Shown here: one piece after another, positions 1 through 6,648 of the stretch | Position numbering within the stretch: the first letter of the stretch is position 1 | How the letters are laid out: each line of letters opens with the position of its first letter | DNA from: an uncultured Acidimicrobiaceae bacterium | Lineage (GTDB): Bacteria > Actinomycetota > Acidimicrobiia > Acidimicrobiales > Ilumatobacteraceae | Direction of reading: 5' to 3' | NCBI GenBank assembly: GCA_903919215.1 | Contig: CAIXHI010000339.1 | Span: forward strand, 1 to 7,390 | DNA: 7,390 nt | The notes under the pieces: generated by a model | Databases searched by the model: none | The model's input: the letters and a program-made list of their open reading frames with translations, nothing else | Told to the model about the DNA's origin: nothing | Translations under genes and position numbers: made by a program

Positions 1-100
1 CAACCACGACGGTGCCAACGCTCGAGCGGTTGAAGGCGTCGGCCTGCACGACCAGCACGGGCCGCTTCCCCACCCACCACACTTCGCCGCGCTCGATCAC
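1..100 (-). CDS. mazF: MazF/PemK-family toxin, N-terminal fragment (runs off left edge)
   Basis: Only the first 33 residues or so are inside the window. Translated from a GTG, they read MVIERGEVWWVGKRPVLVVQ, then ADAFNRSSVGTVVV. The RGEVWW opening, the KRPVLVVQ strand and the following DAFN...GTVVV segment are the usual start of MazF/PemK endoribonucleases, which cleave mRNA and stop growth when not bound by antitoxin. The chosen GTG (100-98) gives a 4-nt GTGA overlap with the antitoxin stop codon, typical of coupled toxin-antitoxin pairs. A second in-frame GTG lies at 103-101. The catalytic residues further on, and whether the gene is intact, cannot be judged from here. Confidence 0.85.
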   Translation of the reverse strand, partial: MIERGEVWWVGKRPVLVVQADAFNRSSVGTVVV

Positions 101-294
101 CACGGCTGCGGCTCCGCTGCCGATCCGTTCGCGTACACCTCGTCGAGCTTGGCGGTGATCTCGTCGTCGGTAGGAGGGCCGAGGTACGCCTCGAGTGCCT
201 TCACGTACAGCTCGCTGCGCGACATGCCGAGGCGGCGGGCGACCAGGTCGGCGCGACGAAAGAGCGCATCCGGGAGGGAGATCGCCGTCTTCAT
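97..294 (-). CDS. mazE: MazE-type ribbon-helix-helix antitoxin
   Basis: This 65-residue protein opens MKTAISLPDALFRRADLVAR. That is a short DNA-binding beta strand (about residues 1-8), then helix 1 (9-22), a turn with GMSRSELY, and helix 2 (24-40), the standard RHH/CopG-like fold of actinobacterial MazE antitoxins. The C-terminal tail (about 42-65, DDEITAKLDEVYANG and onward) is where such proteins usually wrap the toxin. It overlaps the MazF start by 4 nt, so the two form one operon. As in related modules, the protein probably neutralises MazF and represses its own promoter. No Shine-Dalgarno sequence precedes the ATG (the upstream bases read CTCCTCCC), and a good promoter places the transcription start at the ATG itself, so translation is probably leaderless. 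Confidence 0.88.
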   Translation of the reverse strand: MKTAISLPDALFRRADLVARRLGMSRSELYVKALEAYLGPPTDDEITAKLDEVYANGSAAEPQPW

Positions 295-329
295 GGGAGG
301 AGTATAACTTTGTCACACCCCTTCGTCAT
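294..329 (-). promoter_or_regulatory. Predicted leaderless promoter of mazEF
   Basis: Read on the minus strand, ATGACG (329-324; 4 of 6 matches to TTGACA) is followed by a 17-nt spacer and TATACT (306-301; 5 of 6 matches to TATAAT). Six bases further on is the A of the mazE ATG (294), the normal distance from a -10 to a transcription start. No ribosome-binding site lies between. The prediction rests on pattern only. Leaderless mRNAs are well known in actinobacteria. Confidence 0.6.
303..316 (+). promoter_or_regulatory. Candidate -10 element and start region for the HNH gene
   Basis: TATAAC (303-308) on the plus strand resembles a -10 box and would place the transcript start near 314-316, giving a leader of about 25 nt before the ATG at 339. 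At the right distance the -35 region (about 280-285, GATCGC) does not resemble the consensus, so this promoter is weaker than the opposing mazE one. The two -10 hexamers overlap on opposite strands between 301 and 308 in a small A/T-rich island. Confidence 0.35.
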
Positions 330-338
330 GATGAGGGC

Positions 339-1586
339 ATGAGTCCGCTCACCATTCCCGATGTCGAGGCGGTGCGGGCGATGTCGCCTGCCCAGGTGGA
401 GGCGTTGGCGCGTGAACTGGATGGCCAGCGCCGTGCGCTCGAGTCGGGGCTGGCGACGTTGGTGGCGCGGGTGGAAGAGGCCGGCGTGTTCCGGCGTGAT
501 GGGCATCGTGGGGTGCGGGCGTGGGGGATGGCGGCGTGCAACTGGTCGTTGCCCGAAGCGGCCAGGTTCGTGAAAGCCGGCCACCTGCTGGCCCGCTTCC
601 CGTCCGCGTCGGGCATGGGTGTCGCGCAGTTGCATGCGTTGGCGGCGGTGGCCGCGAACCCGCGTGTGTCACCTCATCTCGACGAGGGCGAAGCGCTGTT
701 GGTAGGGCAGGCCGGTTTGTTGGACTTCTCCGACTATTCGTGCCTGCTCCGCGCGTGGGAAGCCGCCGCCGACCCCGATGGCGCGCATGCGGATCACGAG
801 CGCGCGCACCGCGAACGCGAGGCCACGCTCTCGCAGGTCGGGGCGAAGGCGTTCCTCAATGCGCAGGGTGGCGCGGTCGATGGTGCGCAACTGAAGGAGA
901 TCTTCGAGGCGTTCGTGCACGCCGAGTTCCTGGCCGACTGGGAAGCAGGTCTCGCCATCCACGGCGAGGCGATGTCGGTCGCGTTGATGGCCCGCACGGA
1001 ACGGCAACGCCGCTTCGATGCGATGATGGCCGTGTTCGCCGCGGCTGCCGGGTCGGGTGTGCTCGCCAACTTCGAACCCACCGTCAACATCCTGTGGGAT
1101 CAAGCCAGCCTCGAACACACACTGGTGAAGGCGTTGGGCGGCGAGCCTGCACCGCTCGACCCGAGCGTGCCGCACCGGTGTGAAACCACCGACGGCGTGC
1201 AACTCGATCCGTTCGACGTACTCATCGCCGCCGCAGTCGGCCACGTCCGCCGGGTCGTGCTCGATTCAGCCGGGGTGGTCGTCGATCTGGGTCGCAAACA
1301 ACGGCTGTTCACCGGCCCGCTGCGCGACATCCTCCTCGCCTTGGCCCGGCACTGCTTCGGCCCTGGCTGTCACCACCCACCACGCCAGGTCGACCACGTG
1401 CTCCCATACTCGAATGCCGGCCCGACCGCCTCGTGGAACGGCGGCCCCGCCTGCGGGCACCACAACCGATGGCGCGCCACCCACGGCTACACCGTCAAAC
1501 GCGACCAACACGGCCACTGGCACCACTACCGCCCCGACGGCACCGAAGTCGGCTGGCGCTCAACCCTGCCTATGGCCGGTGCGTGA
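339..1586 (+). CDS. DUF222 / 13E12-repeat-family protein with C-terminal HNH endonuclease domain
   Basis: The 415-residue protein begins at the ATG at 339; the reading frame stays open back to 195, but that part overlaps mazE and does not look like protein. Residues about 15-330 resemble the mostly helical DUF222 region of the actinobacterial 13E12 family, including DGHRGVRAWGMAACNWS (54-70) and GVAQLHALAAVAANPRV (94-110). Before the nuclease part comes the usual RLFTGPLRDIL (322-332). The HNH-like part (339-380) has C339 and C344, D352-H353 (QVDHVLPYS), N367 (SWNGG), C372 and H374-H375-N376, so zinc-binding and metal-finger residues appear present. The family is abundant and multi-copy in actinobacteria, and its biological role is not settled. 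GAGGG lies only 1-2 nt before the ATG, too close for a normal ribosome-binding site. It converges on the reductase gene. Cutting activity is inferred, not shown. Confidence 0.85.
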   Translation: MSPLTIPDVEAVRAMSPAQVEALARELDGQRRALESGLATLVARVEEAGVFRRDGHRGVRAWGMAACNWSLPEAARFVKAGHLLARFPSASGMGVAQLHALAAVAANPRVSPHLDEGEALLVGQAGLLDFSDYSCLLRAWEAAADPDGAHADHERAHREREATLSQVGAKAFLNAQGGAVDGAQLKEIFEAFVHAEFLADWEAGLAIHGEAMSVALMARTERQRRFDAMMAVFAAAAGSGVLANFEPTVNILWDQASLEHTLVKALGGEPAPLDPSVPHRCETTDGVQLDPFDVLIAAAVGHVRRVVLDSAGVVVDLGRKQRLFTGPLRDILLALARHCFGPGCHHPPRQVDHVLPYSNAGPTASWNGGPACGHHNRWRATHGYTVKRDQHGHWHHYRPDGTEVGWRSTLPMAGA

Positions 1587-1599
1587 GGTCGCTGCGACG

Positions 1600-2655
1600 T
1601 CAGCTGCGGCGCCGCGCCTTCGGCTGCACGTGGCCGTAGTGCTCGAGGGAGGCGGCCATCGCCAGGGTCATCTCCTCCAGGTCGCGCAGCGGGCGGCCGA
1701 GCAGCTGCACCACGCGGGTGTTGTCGATGCGCTGGGGGTTGCCCAGGTCGTTCAGCGCCATCGCGGCGGTCTTGTCGAACAGCGCCGCCACCTTCAACCC
1801 CCAGCCAGGCAGTTTGCCAGTGGGCACTCGGTAGCCCTTGGGCCCGTACTCGCGGGCGAGGATCGCTGCCACCTCGCGCAGCGAGTGACTGTCGATCGCA
1901 CAGATGTGGCGGTGTCCGGCAGCGCTGGGCGCGGTGAGCGCGGCCACGTGTGCGGCGGCCACGTCGCGCACGTCGACGAACGCGTAGGTGAGGTCGGGGC
2001 AGGCGGGCAGCTCGCGGGCCAGCAGCTTGCGCACCGACTCGTTGGAGGTGCTGGCCTCGCTGCCGATCATCGGCCCCAGCACCAGGCCGGGGTTGATCGT
2101 GGCCAGCTCCAGCGCGCCGGCCTCGGGGGTGGCCATGAACTCCCACGCAGCTCGCTCGGCAAGCGTCTTCGAGCGTTCGTAGGTGCCGATGCCCTTGGCG
2201 TCGGGGTTCGACCAGTCGGCCTCGGTGAACACCTTGCCGCGCCGGTCCACGCCGTACAGCACGGCGGCGATCGATGAGGTGAGCACCACCCGCTGCACAC
2301 CCGCCGAGGCGGCGGCGCGCAACACCCGCAGGGTGCCGTCGACAGCCGGGCGGATCACCTGGTCCGGGTTCTTCGGCTCGCCGGCCGGCAGCGGGCTGGC
2401 CACGTGGCACACCTGGCTGCACCCGGCAACTGCGGCTACCCACCCGTCGTCGCTGCCGAGGTCGGCCACCACCAGGCTGAAGCGGTCGATGGTGGCCGGG
2501 TCGGCGAGGTGCGGGGTGAGGTCGGAGCGCAACCCCTGAGCTGCCTCGGCGCGCCGGGCGGTGCCACGCACCGTATGGCCGGCATCGAGTAACTGCGCCA
2601 CTGCGTGGCGGGCGATGTATCCAGTGGCACCGGTGACCAGGACGGTGTCGCTCAT
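1600..2655 (-). CDS. Extended SDR oxidoreductase, dihydroflavonol-4-reductase-like
   Basis: A 351-residue NAD(P)-dependent oxidoreductase. The Rossmann glycine motif is VTGATGYIARH (7-17), and arginines following strand 2 (R30, R34, R35) suggest a preference for NADPH. The catalytic set is S127/S128 (VVLTSSIAAVLYG), Y159 and K163 (YERSK), followed by the INPGLVLGP segment (187-195) typical of the DFR/aldehyde-reductase branch of extended SDRs. Length fits the family. Related enzymes reduce a ketone or aldehyde, or oxidise the alcohol; the substrate here is unknown. Its ATG overlaps the stop of the B12-binding subunit gene by 4 nt (ATGA), so it is the third gene of the mutase cassette and may act on an acyl-CoA-derived carbonyl compound, which is inference from position only. 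The C-terminus is basic (KARRRS). Confidence 0.85.
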   Translation of the reverse strand: MSDTVLVTGATGYIARHAVAQLLDAGHTVRGTARRAEAAQGLRSDLTPHLADPATIDRFSLVVADLGSDDGWVAAVAGCSQVCHVASPLPAGEPKNPDQVIRPAVDGTLRVLRAAASAGVQRVVLTSSIAAVLYGVDRRGKVFTEADWSNPDAKGIGTYERSKTLAERAAWEFMATPEAGALELATINPGLVLGPMIGSEASTSNESVRKLLARELPACPDLTYAFVDVRDVAAAHVAALTAPSAAGHRHICAIDSHSLREVAAILAREYGPKGYRVPTGKLPGWGLKVAALFDKTAAMALNDLGNPQRIDNTRVVQLLGRPLRDLEEMTLAMAASLEHYGHVQPKARRRS

Positions 2656-3047
2656 CGGGCAGCGTCCAGCACTTCGCGGATCACGCGCTCGACCTCATCG
2701 GCCGGCGCGCCCGGCGTCAGCACGGCGGCGACGCCCGCGGCCAGCAAGCGGGCCTTGTGGGGTTCGGGGATGATGCCACCCACCACCACCGGCGCGGTGC
2801 AGCCGCGGGCACGCAGTTCCTGCACCACGAGCGGGGCAAGCGTGAGGTGTGCGCCCGAGAGCATCGACAGGCCGACGAGGTCGACATCCTCGTCGAGCGC
2901 GGCGGAGGCGATGGTGGCTGGGGTTTGGAACAGCCCGGTGTAGATCACCTCGTAGCCGGCGTCGCGAAGGATGCGAGCCACCACCTTCACGCCACGGTCG
3001 TGGCCGTCGAGGCCCACCTTGCCCACGAGAATGCGTTCTCCAGCCAT
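2652..3047 (-). CDS. icmB: B12-binding small subunit of acyl-CoA mutase (IcmB-like)
   Basis: A 131-residue stand-alone cobalamin-binding domain. The B12 motif DxHxxG is present as D14-G-H16-D-R-G19 within KVGLDGHDRGVKVV, and H16 is the expected lower ligand of cobalt. The other two fingerprints are visible: GLSMLSGAH (59-67, the SxL element) and VVVGGIIP (87-94, the GG element near the nucleotide tail). Size matches Streptomyces IcmB and archaeal mutase small subunits. The ATG at 3047 is chosen because it overlaps the last base of the large-subunit stop codon (TGATG); reading further upstream gives only sequence overlapping the large subunit. It should assemble with the neighbouring large subunit to carry out adenosylcobalamin-dependent carbon-skeleton rearrangement in the cytosol. 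The icmB name follows from the partner's active-site residues. Confidence 0.88.
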   Translation of the reverse strand: MAGERILVGKVGLDGHDRGVKVVARILRDAGYEVIYTGLFQTPATIASAALDEDVDLVGLSMLSGAHLTLAPLVVQELRARGCTAPVVVGGIIPEPHKARLLAAGVAAVLTPGAPADEVERVIREVLDAAR

Positions 3048-4684
3048 CAGATCACCGGCACTTCCACGTAGCGACCGAACACTCCCCCGAGGGTGCGCAT
3101 GATCTCGCCGAGCGAGACATAGGCGTTGGCGGCATCCACCAGACACGGCATCAGGTTCACCTCGGGGTCGGCGGCCTCGGTGGCCAACCGGGCGAGTACG
3201 GCGTCGACCCCGGCCTGCGAGCGGTCGGCCCGCACGGCGCCCAGCCTTTGCAGCTGCCGTTGCTCATCGGCGTTGGTGATCTCCAGCAGATCCATGCCCA
3301 CCGAGTCGTTGCCATCGGTGAAGCGATTGACGCCGACAACGATGCGCTCGCCACGGTTCATCTTGCGCTCCAGCTCGAATGCCGAGTCGGCGATGCGCCC
3401 CTGGAACCAGTTGTCCTCGATGCCCTTGATGCAGCCCTCCAGCAGCGAGCCGCCGCCGAGTTCTTCCAGGTGGGCGAAGATCTCCTCCGCCTGACGTTCC
3501 ATCTCGTCGGTCAGCGACTCGACGAACCACGAACCCCCCAACGGGTCGGCCACGTGGGCCACGTTCGTCTCGTAGGCGATGACCTGCTGAGTGCGCAGCG
3601 CCAAACGGGCTGATGCCTCGGTGGGCAGCGCCATTGCCTCATCCATCGAGTTGGTGTGCAGGCTCTGCGTGCCACCCAGCACACCGGCCAGCGCCTCGAT
3701 CGCGGTGCGCACGATGTTCACCTCGGGCTGCTGCGCGGTCAGCGACACGCCGGCAGTCTGCGTGTGGAAGCGCAGCTGCAGCGAGCGTTCGGCGACCGCG
3801 CCGTAGCGCTCGCGCAACCAGCGCGCCCAGATGCGCCGGGCGGCGCGGTACTTGGCGATCTCTTCGAAGAAGTCGATGTGCGCGTTGAAGAAGAACGACA
3901 GGCGCGGCGCGAACGTGTCGATCGGCAGGCCAGCAGCCATCGCCAACTCGACGTAGGCGAACCCGTTGGCCAACGTGAACGCCAACTCCTCGGCCGCCGT
4001 CGAACCCGCTTCGCGAATGTGGTATCCGGAGATCGAGATGCTGTGCCAACGAGGCATCTCGGCGGCGGTGAAGCGGATCGTGTCGCGCACGAGCCGCATC
4101 GATTGCCGTGGCGGGAAGACGAACTCTTTCTGCGCCTGGTACTCCTTGAGGATGTCGTTCTGCAGTGTGCCGCCCAGGCGTGCCCGTGGTGTGCCCGCCT
4201 TCTCCGCCTGCGCGACGAACATCGCCAGGATCGGCGCAGCCGGCGAGTTGATCGTCATGCTGGTCGTGATCGCACCGAGGTCGATACCTGCGTAGAGATC
4301 CTCCATGTCGGCGAGCGTGTCGATGGCGACTCCACAACGACCCACCTCGCCCAGCGACATCTCGTCGTCGCTGTCCAGACCCAGCAACGTGGGCATGTCG
4401 AACGCAGTGGACAGGCCATCGCCGCCCGAGCGGATGATCTCCTTGAACCGTCGATTCGTGTCGTCCGCCGTACCGAAGCCAGCGAACATCCGCATCGTCC
4501 ACAACTTCGACCGGTACATGGACGCGTACGGGCCCCGCGTGAAGGGATACACACCAGGGTGTTCCCCCTCAGCGGGGCCGTACACAGGTGCCAGTGGCAC
4601 ACCGGACATCGTGTGGAAGTCGGCGTCGCGCGTCGGTGACGCGTCGAACGCCTGCTGCCATTGCTCGCGCGGGGTGACCATCAC
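3047..4684 (-). CDS. icmA: Acyl-CoA mutase large subunit, isobutyryl-CoA mutase-like
   Basis: A 545-residue substrate-binding TIM-barrel subunit of the methylmalonyl-CoA mutase superfamily, without a fused B12 domain. Recognisable blocks are GEVGRCGVAID (112-122), GTLQNDILKEY (172-182), SISISGYHIREAG (215-227), FAPRLSFFF (258-266) and GGTQSLHTNSMDEA (337-350). Aligned by eye to human methylmalonyl-CoA mutase with a constant offset of 22, H222 matches active-site H244. The substrate-determining positions read F67 (Tyr89 in the mutase), A94 (Ala116) and Q185 (Arg207). Phe plus Gln is the signature published for isobutyryl-CoA mutase, which interconverts isobutyryl- and n-butyryl-CoA; 2-hydroxyisobutyryl-CoA mutase has Ile and Asp at the first two sites. 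Automatic annotation would probably say methylmalonyl-CoA mutase. The start is GTG 4684 or the adjacent ATG 4681, 18-21 nt after rplA. Substrate is inferred, not demonstrated. Confidence 0.87.
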   Translation of the reverse strand: MMVTPREQWQQAFDASPTRDADFHTMSGVPLAPVYGPAEGEHPGVYPFTRGPYASMYRSKLWTMRMFAGFGTADDTNRRFKEIIRSGGDGLSTAFDMPTLLGLDSDDEMSLGEVGRCGVAIDTLADMEDLYAGIDLGAITTSMTINSPAAPILAMFVAQAEKAGTPRARLGGTLQNDILKEYQAQKEFVFPPRQSMRLVRDTIRFTAAEMPRWHSISISGYHIREAGSTAAEELAFTLANGFAYVELAMAAGLPIDTFAPRLSFFFNAHIDFFEEIAKYRAARRIWARWLRERYGAVAERSLQLRFHTQTAGVSLTAQQPEVNIVRTAIEALAGVLGGTQSLHTNSMDEAMALPTEASARLALRTQQVIAYETNVAHVADPLGGSWFVESLTDEMERQAEEIFAHLEELGGGSLLEGCIKGIEDNWFQGRIADSAFELERKMNRGERIVVGVNRFTDGNDSVGMDLLEITNADEQRQLQRLGAVRADRSQAGVDAVLARLATEAADPEVNLMPCLVDAANAYVSLGEIMRTLGGVFGRYVEVPVI

Positions 4685-4702
4685 CCCGAGCCTAAGCGGG
4701 AA

Positions 4703-5398
4703 TCAGACCTCGGGGCGGAGGCGGGCGGTATCGACCTTGACGCCGGGGCCCATCGTGCTGGACACCGAGATCTTGCGCAGGTAGCGACCCTTGGCGGACG
4801 CCGGCTTGGCGCGCTGCAGTTCGTCGATGACCGCACGGAAGTTGGCTTCGAGCGCATCGGGCTCGAAGCTGACCCGACCGAGCTGCACGTGCACGTTGCC
4901 GTAGCGGTCGGTGCGGTACTCAACCTTGCCGCCCTTGAACTCGGTGACCGCGCGGGCCACGTCGTTGGTGACCGTGCCGGTCTTCGGGTTGGGCATCAGA
5001 CCACGCGGTCCGAGCGTGCGGCCGAGGCGACCGACGAGGGGCATCATGTCCGGCGTCGCGATCGCGATGTCGAAGTTGAAGATGCCCTTCTCGATCTCAG
5101 CGGCCAGGTCGTCGGCACCGACGATGTCGGCACCAGCGTCGCGGGCGGCCTGGGCGGCTTCGCCCGCGGCGAACACGGCGACGCGAACGTCCTTACCGGT
5201 ACCGCTGGGCAGCGCCACGGTGCCACGCACCATCTGGTCGGCCTTACGGGGGTCGACGCCGAGGCGCACGGCGATTTCGACGGTCTCGTCGAACTTGGCC
5301 GGGGCCACAGCCTTCACGAGGGCGAGCGCCTCGGTGGGGGTGAACAGTTGATCGCGATCGTACTTCTTCGTCGCGTCAGCGAATTTCTTGCCGGACAT
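4703..5398 (-). CDS. rplA: 50S ribosomal protein L1
   Basis: A 231-residue protein of normal L1 length. The family signature GRLGRTLGPRGLMPNPKTGT spans 123-142. The N-terminal part (MSGKKFADATKKYDRDQLFT) and the C-terminal VSSTMGPGVKVDTARLR segment are also typical. L1 binds the 23S rRNA stalk next to the E site and helps release deacylated tRNA; in many bacteria it represses its own operon. A purine-rich GAGGGAG lies a few bases before the ATG. It follows rplK after 63 nt. What follows is unusual: instead of rplJ/rplL, the mutase gene begins 18 nt after the stop. Confidence 0.97.
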   Translation of the reverse strand: MSGKKFADATKKYDRDQLFTPTEALALVKAVAPAKFDETVEIAVRLGVDPRKADQMVRGTVALPSGTGKDVRVAVFAAGEAAQAARDAGADIVGADDLAAEIEKGIFNFDIAIATPDMMPLVGRLGRTLGPRGLMPNPKTGTVTNDVARAVTEFKGGKVEYRTDRYGNVHVQLGRVSFEPDALEANFRAVIDELQRAKPASAKGRYLRKISVSSTMGPGVKVDTARLRPEV

Positions 5399-5461
5399 TG
5401 TGTGTCTCCCTCAGGGTAAACGCCGCCGGGCGAGGTGATCCCGGTCGAACGTGTGGGTGGA

Positions 5462-5890
5462 TTACGAGTTGACCTTGAGGCCCATGGAGCGGGCCGTGCC
5501 ACGGATCTGCTGCTTGGCAGCTTCCATGTCGTAGGCGTTGAGGTCGGGCATCTTGATCTTGGCGACCTCTTCGATGTCGGCCTCAGTGACCGAACCGACG
5601 ATGGTCTTGCCCGGGGTGGTGGAACCCTTGGCAAGGCCGGCCTTCTGGCGCAGCAGCACCGGGGCCGGCGGGGTCTTGAGGATGAACGTGAACGTACGAT
5701 CCTCGAACACCGTGATCTCGACCGGGATGATCGTGCCGACCTGCGACTCGGTGGCAGCGTTGTACTGCTTGACGAAGTCCATGATGCCGACGCCGTGCGG
5801 TCCGAGCGCGGTACCCACGGGCGGGGCCGGGGTGGCCTTACCTGCGGGGATCTGGATCTTGATGATCGCAGCAACCTTCTTCTTTGCCAT
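5462..5890 (-). CDS. rplK: 50S ribosomal protein L11
   Basis: A 142-residue protein of standard length. The N-terminal domain has IKIQIPAGKATPAPPVG (10-26) and then ALGPHGVGIMDFVKQYN (28-44), the proline-rich switch region at the GTPase-associated centre. The C-terminal RNA-binding domain ends GTARSMGLKVNS. L11 organises the 23S rRNA region contacted by elongation factors and is needed for RelA-type stringent signalling in well-studied bacteria. A ribosome-binding site (CAGGAA, 5906-5901) stands 10 nt before the ATG. It follows nusG by 17 nt and should be cotranscribed with it. Confidence 0.97.
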   Translation of the reverse strand: MAKKKVAAIIKIQIPAGKATPAPPVGTALGPHGVGIMDFVKQYNAATESQVGTIIPVEITVFEDRTFTFILKTPPAPVLLRQKAGLAKGSTTPGKTIVGSVTEADIEEVAKIKMPDLNAYDMEAAKQQIRGTARSMGLKVNS

Positions 5891-5907
5891 GACTGACTAC
5901 TTCCTGT

Positions 5908-6648
5908 TTAGAGCTTGCTGACCTGGCTGAAGTCCATCTCCACGAGGGTCTCACGACCGAAGATGTTCACCAGCACCTTGAGCTTCATGTGATCGGCATT
6001 GATCTCGGCGATCGTGCCGGCGAAATCGGCGAACGGGCCTTCCTTGACCCGGACGCTCTCACCCACCTCGTAATCGAGTTTGGGCTTCTTGCGGGTGGGC
6101 ATACCACCCGTGCCATCGCCCTTGGCGGCGAGGAACGTCTGCACCTCACGCCGGGACAACGGGGTCGGCTTCTGACCATGCTTGTTCTGCCCCACGAACC
6201 CGGTGACACCGGGTGTGTTGCGGATGCAGTACCAGCTGTCGTCGTCCATGTGGCAACGGACCAGCAGGTAGCCGGGGAAGACCTTCTTTTGCACGGTCTG
6301 CTTGCGACCGTTCTTGAACTCGTCAACCTCTTCCATGGGGATGACGATGTCGAAGATCTTCTCCTCCATGTTCATGCTCTGGATACGAGCCTTGAGGTTG
6401 GCGGTGACCTTCTTCTCATAGCCGGACTGGCTATGCACCACGTACCACTGACCCGGGCGGGTCCAGGGGTCGTCGATGATCTCTTCCTCGGTCTCCTCCT
6501 CGGCTGCCTCAGCATCCGCGTCGGAGGACAGGTCGAAGCTGACGTCGATGGCGTCGGCAACTTCCTCGTGGACGATTTCTTCCATGGTGGATTCGTGCAT
6601 CGTCGGTTCGTCCAGGATCTCTTCGGGTGTCACGTCGTCAAGGCTCAT
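5908..6648 (-). CDS. nusG: Transcription termination/antitermination factor NusG, with acidic N-terminal extension
   Basis: 246 residues from the ATG at 6648, which shares its A with the secE stop codon (TGATG). The frame is open further upstream, but that overlaps secE. The conserved NGN domain starts near residue 65 (RPGQWYVVHSQSGYEKKV) and includes KKVFPGYLLVRCHMDDDSWY (121-140) and NTPGVTGFVG (144-153). The KOW domain lies at about 195-246 (VGESVRVKEGPFADFAGTI). NusG binds RNA polymerase and, through KOW, Rho or ribosomal S10. Residues 1-64 form an acidic, probably disordered tail rich in Glu and Asp (for example EEETEEEIIDD, 50-60), an extension known from actinobacterial NusG and absent from E. 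coli NusG. Confidence 0.96.
   Translation of the reverse strand: MSLDDVTPEEILDEPTMHESTMEEIVHEEVADAIDVSFDLSSDADAEAAEEETEEEIIDDPWTRPGQWYVVHSQSGYEKKVTANLKARIQSMNMEEKIFDIVIPMEEVDEFKNGRKQTVQKKVFPGYLLVRCHMDDDSWYCIRNTPGVTGFVGQNKHGQKPTPLSRREVQTFLAAKGDGTGGMPTRKKPKLDYEVGESVRVKEGPFADFAGTIAEINADHMKLKVLVNIFGRETLVEMDFSQVSKL

Noticed and set aside
195..338. Possible 48-residue N-terminal extension of the HNH protein from an ATG at 195
   Set aside because: It overlaps mazE on the other strand, crosses the promoter region, and has Arg/Gly-rich sequence unlike DUF222 proteins. The ATG at 339 gives a normal N-terminus.
1606..1615. Perfect 10-bp palindrome GCGGCGCCGC near the reductase stop
   Set aside because: It lies in arginine codons at the GC-rich 3' end of the gene; with this composition such palindromes are expected and nothing supports an operator.
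1180..2277. Long plus-strand open frame of 365 codons across the HNH 3' end and the reductase gene
   Set aside because: It is out of frame with the HNH gene and antisense to the reductase, has low-complexity composition rich in Ala, Arg, His and Gly, and shows no recognisable domain. In high-GC DNA such open frames arise opposite real genes.
3048..3146. Upstream start for the B12-binding subunit (33 extra residues)
   Set aside because: It would lie wholly inside the large-subunit gene and read as unrelated sequence. The ATG at 3047 gives the standard small-subunit N-terminus and a TGATG coupling overlap.
3656..4639. Plus-strand 327-codon open frame opposite the mutase gene
   Set aside because: It is fully antisense to a well-conserved enzyme and its translation matches no motif I recognise; it is a GC-bias shadow.
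5399..5461. Gap between rplK and rplA as an L1 autoregulatory site or terminator
   Set aside because: The 63 nt hold a purine-rich ribosome-binding site and some GC-rich stretches, but I could not match an L1-binding fold or a stem with a T run.
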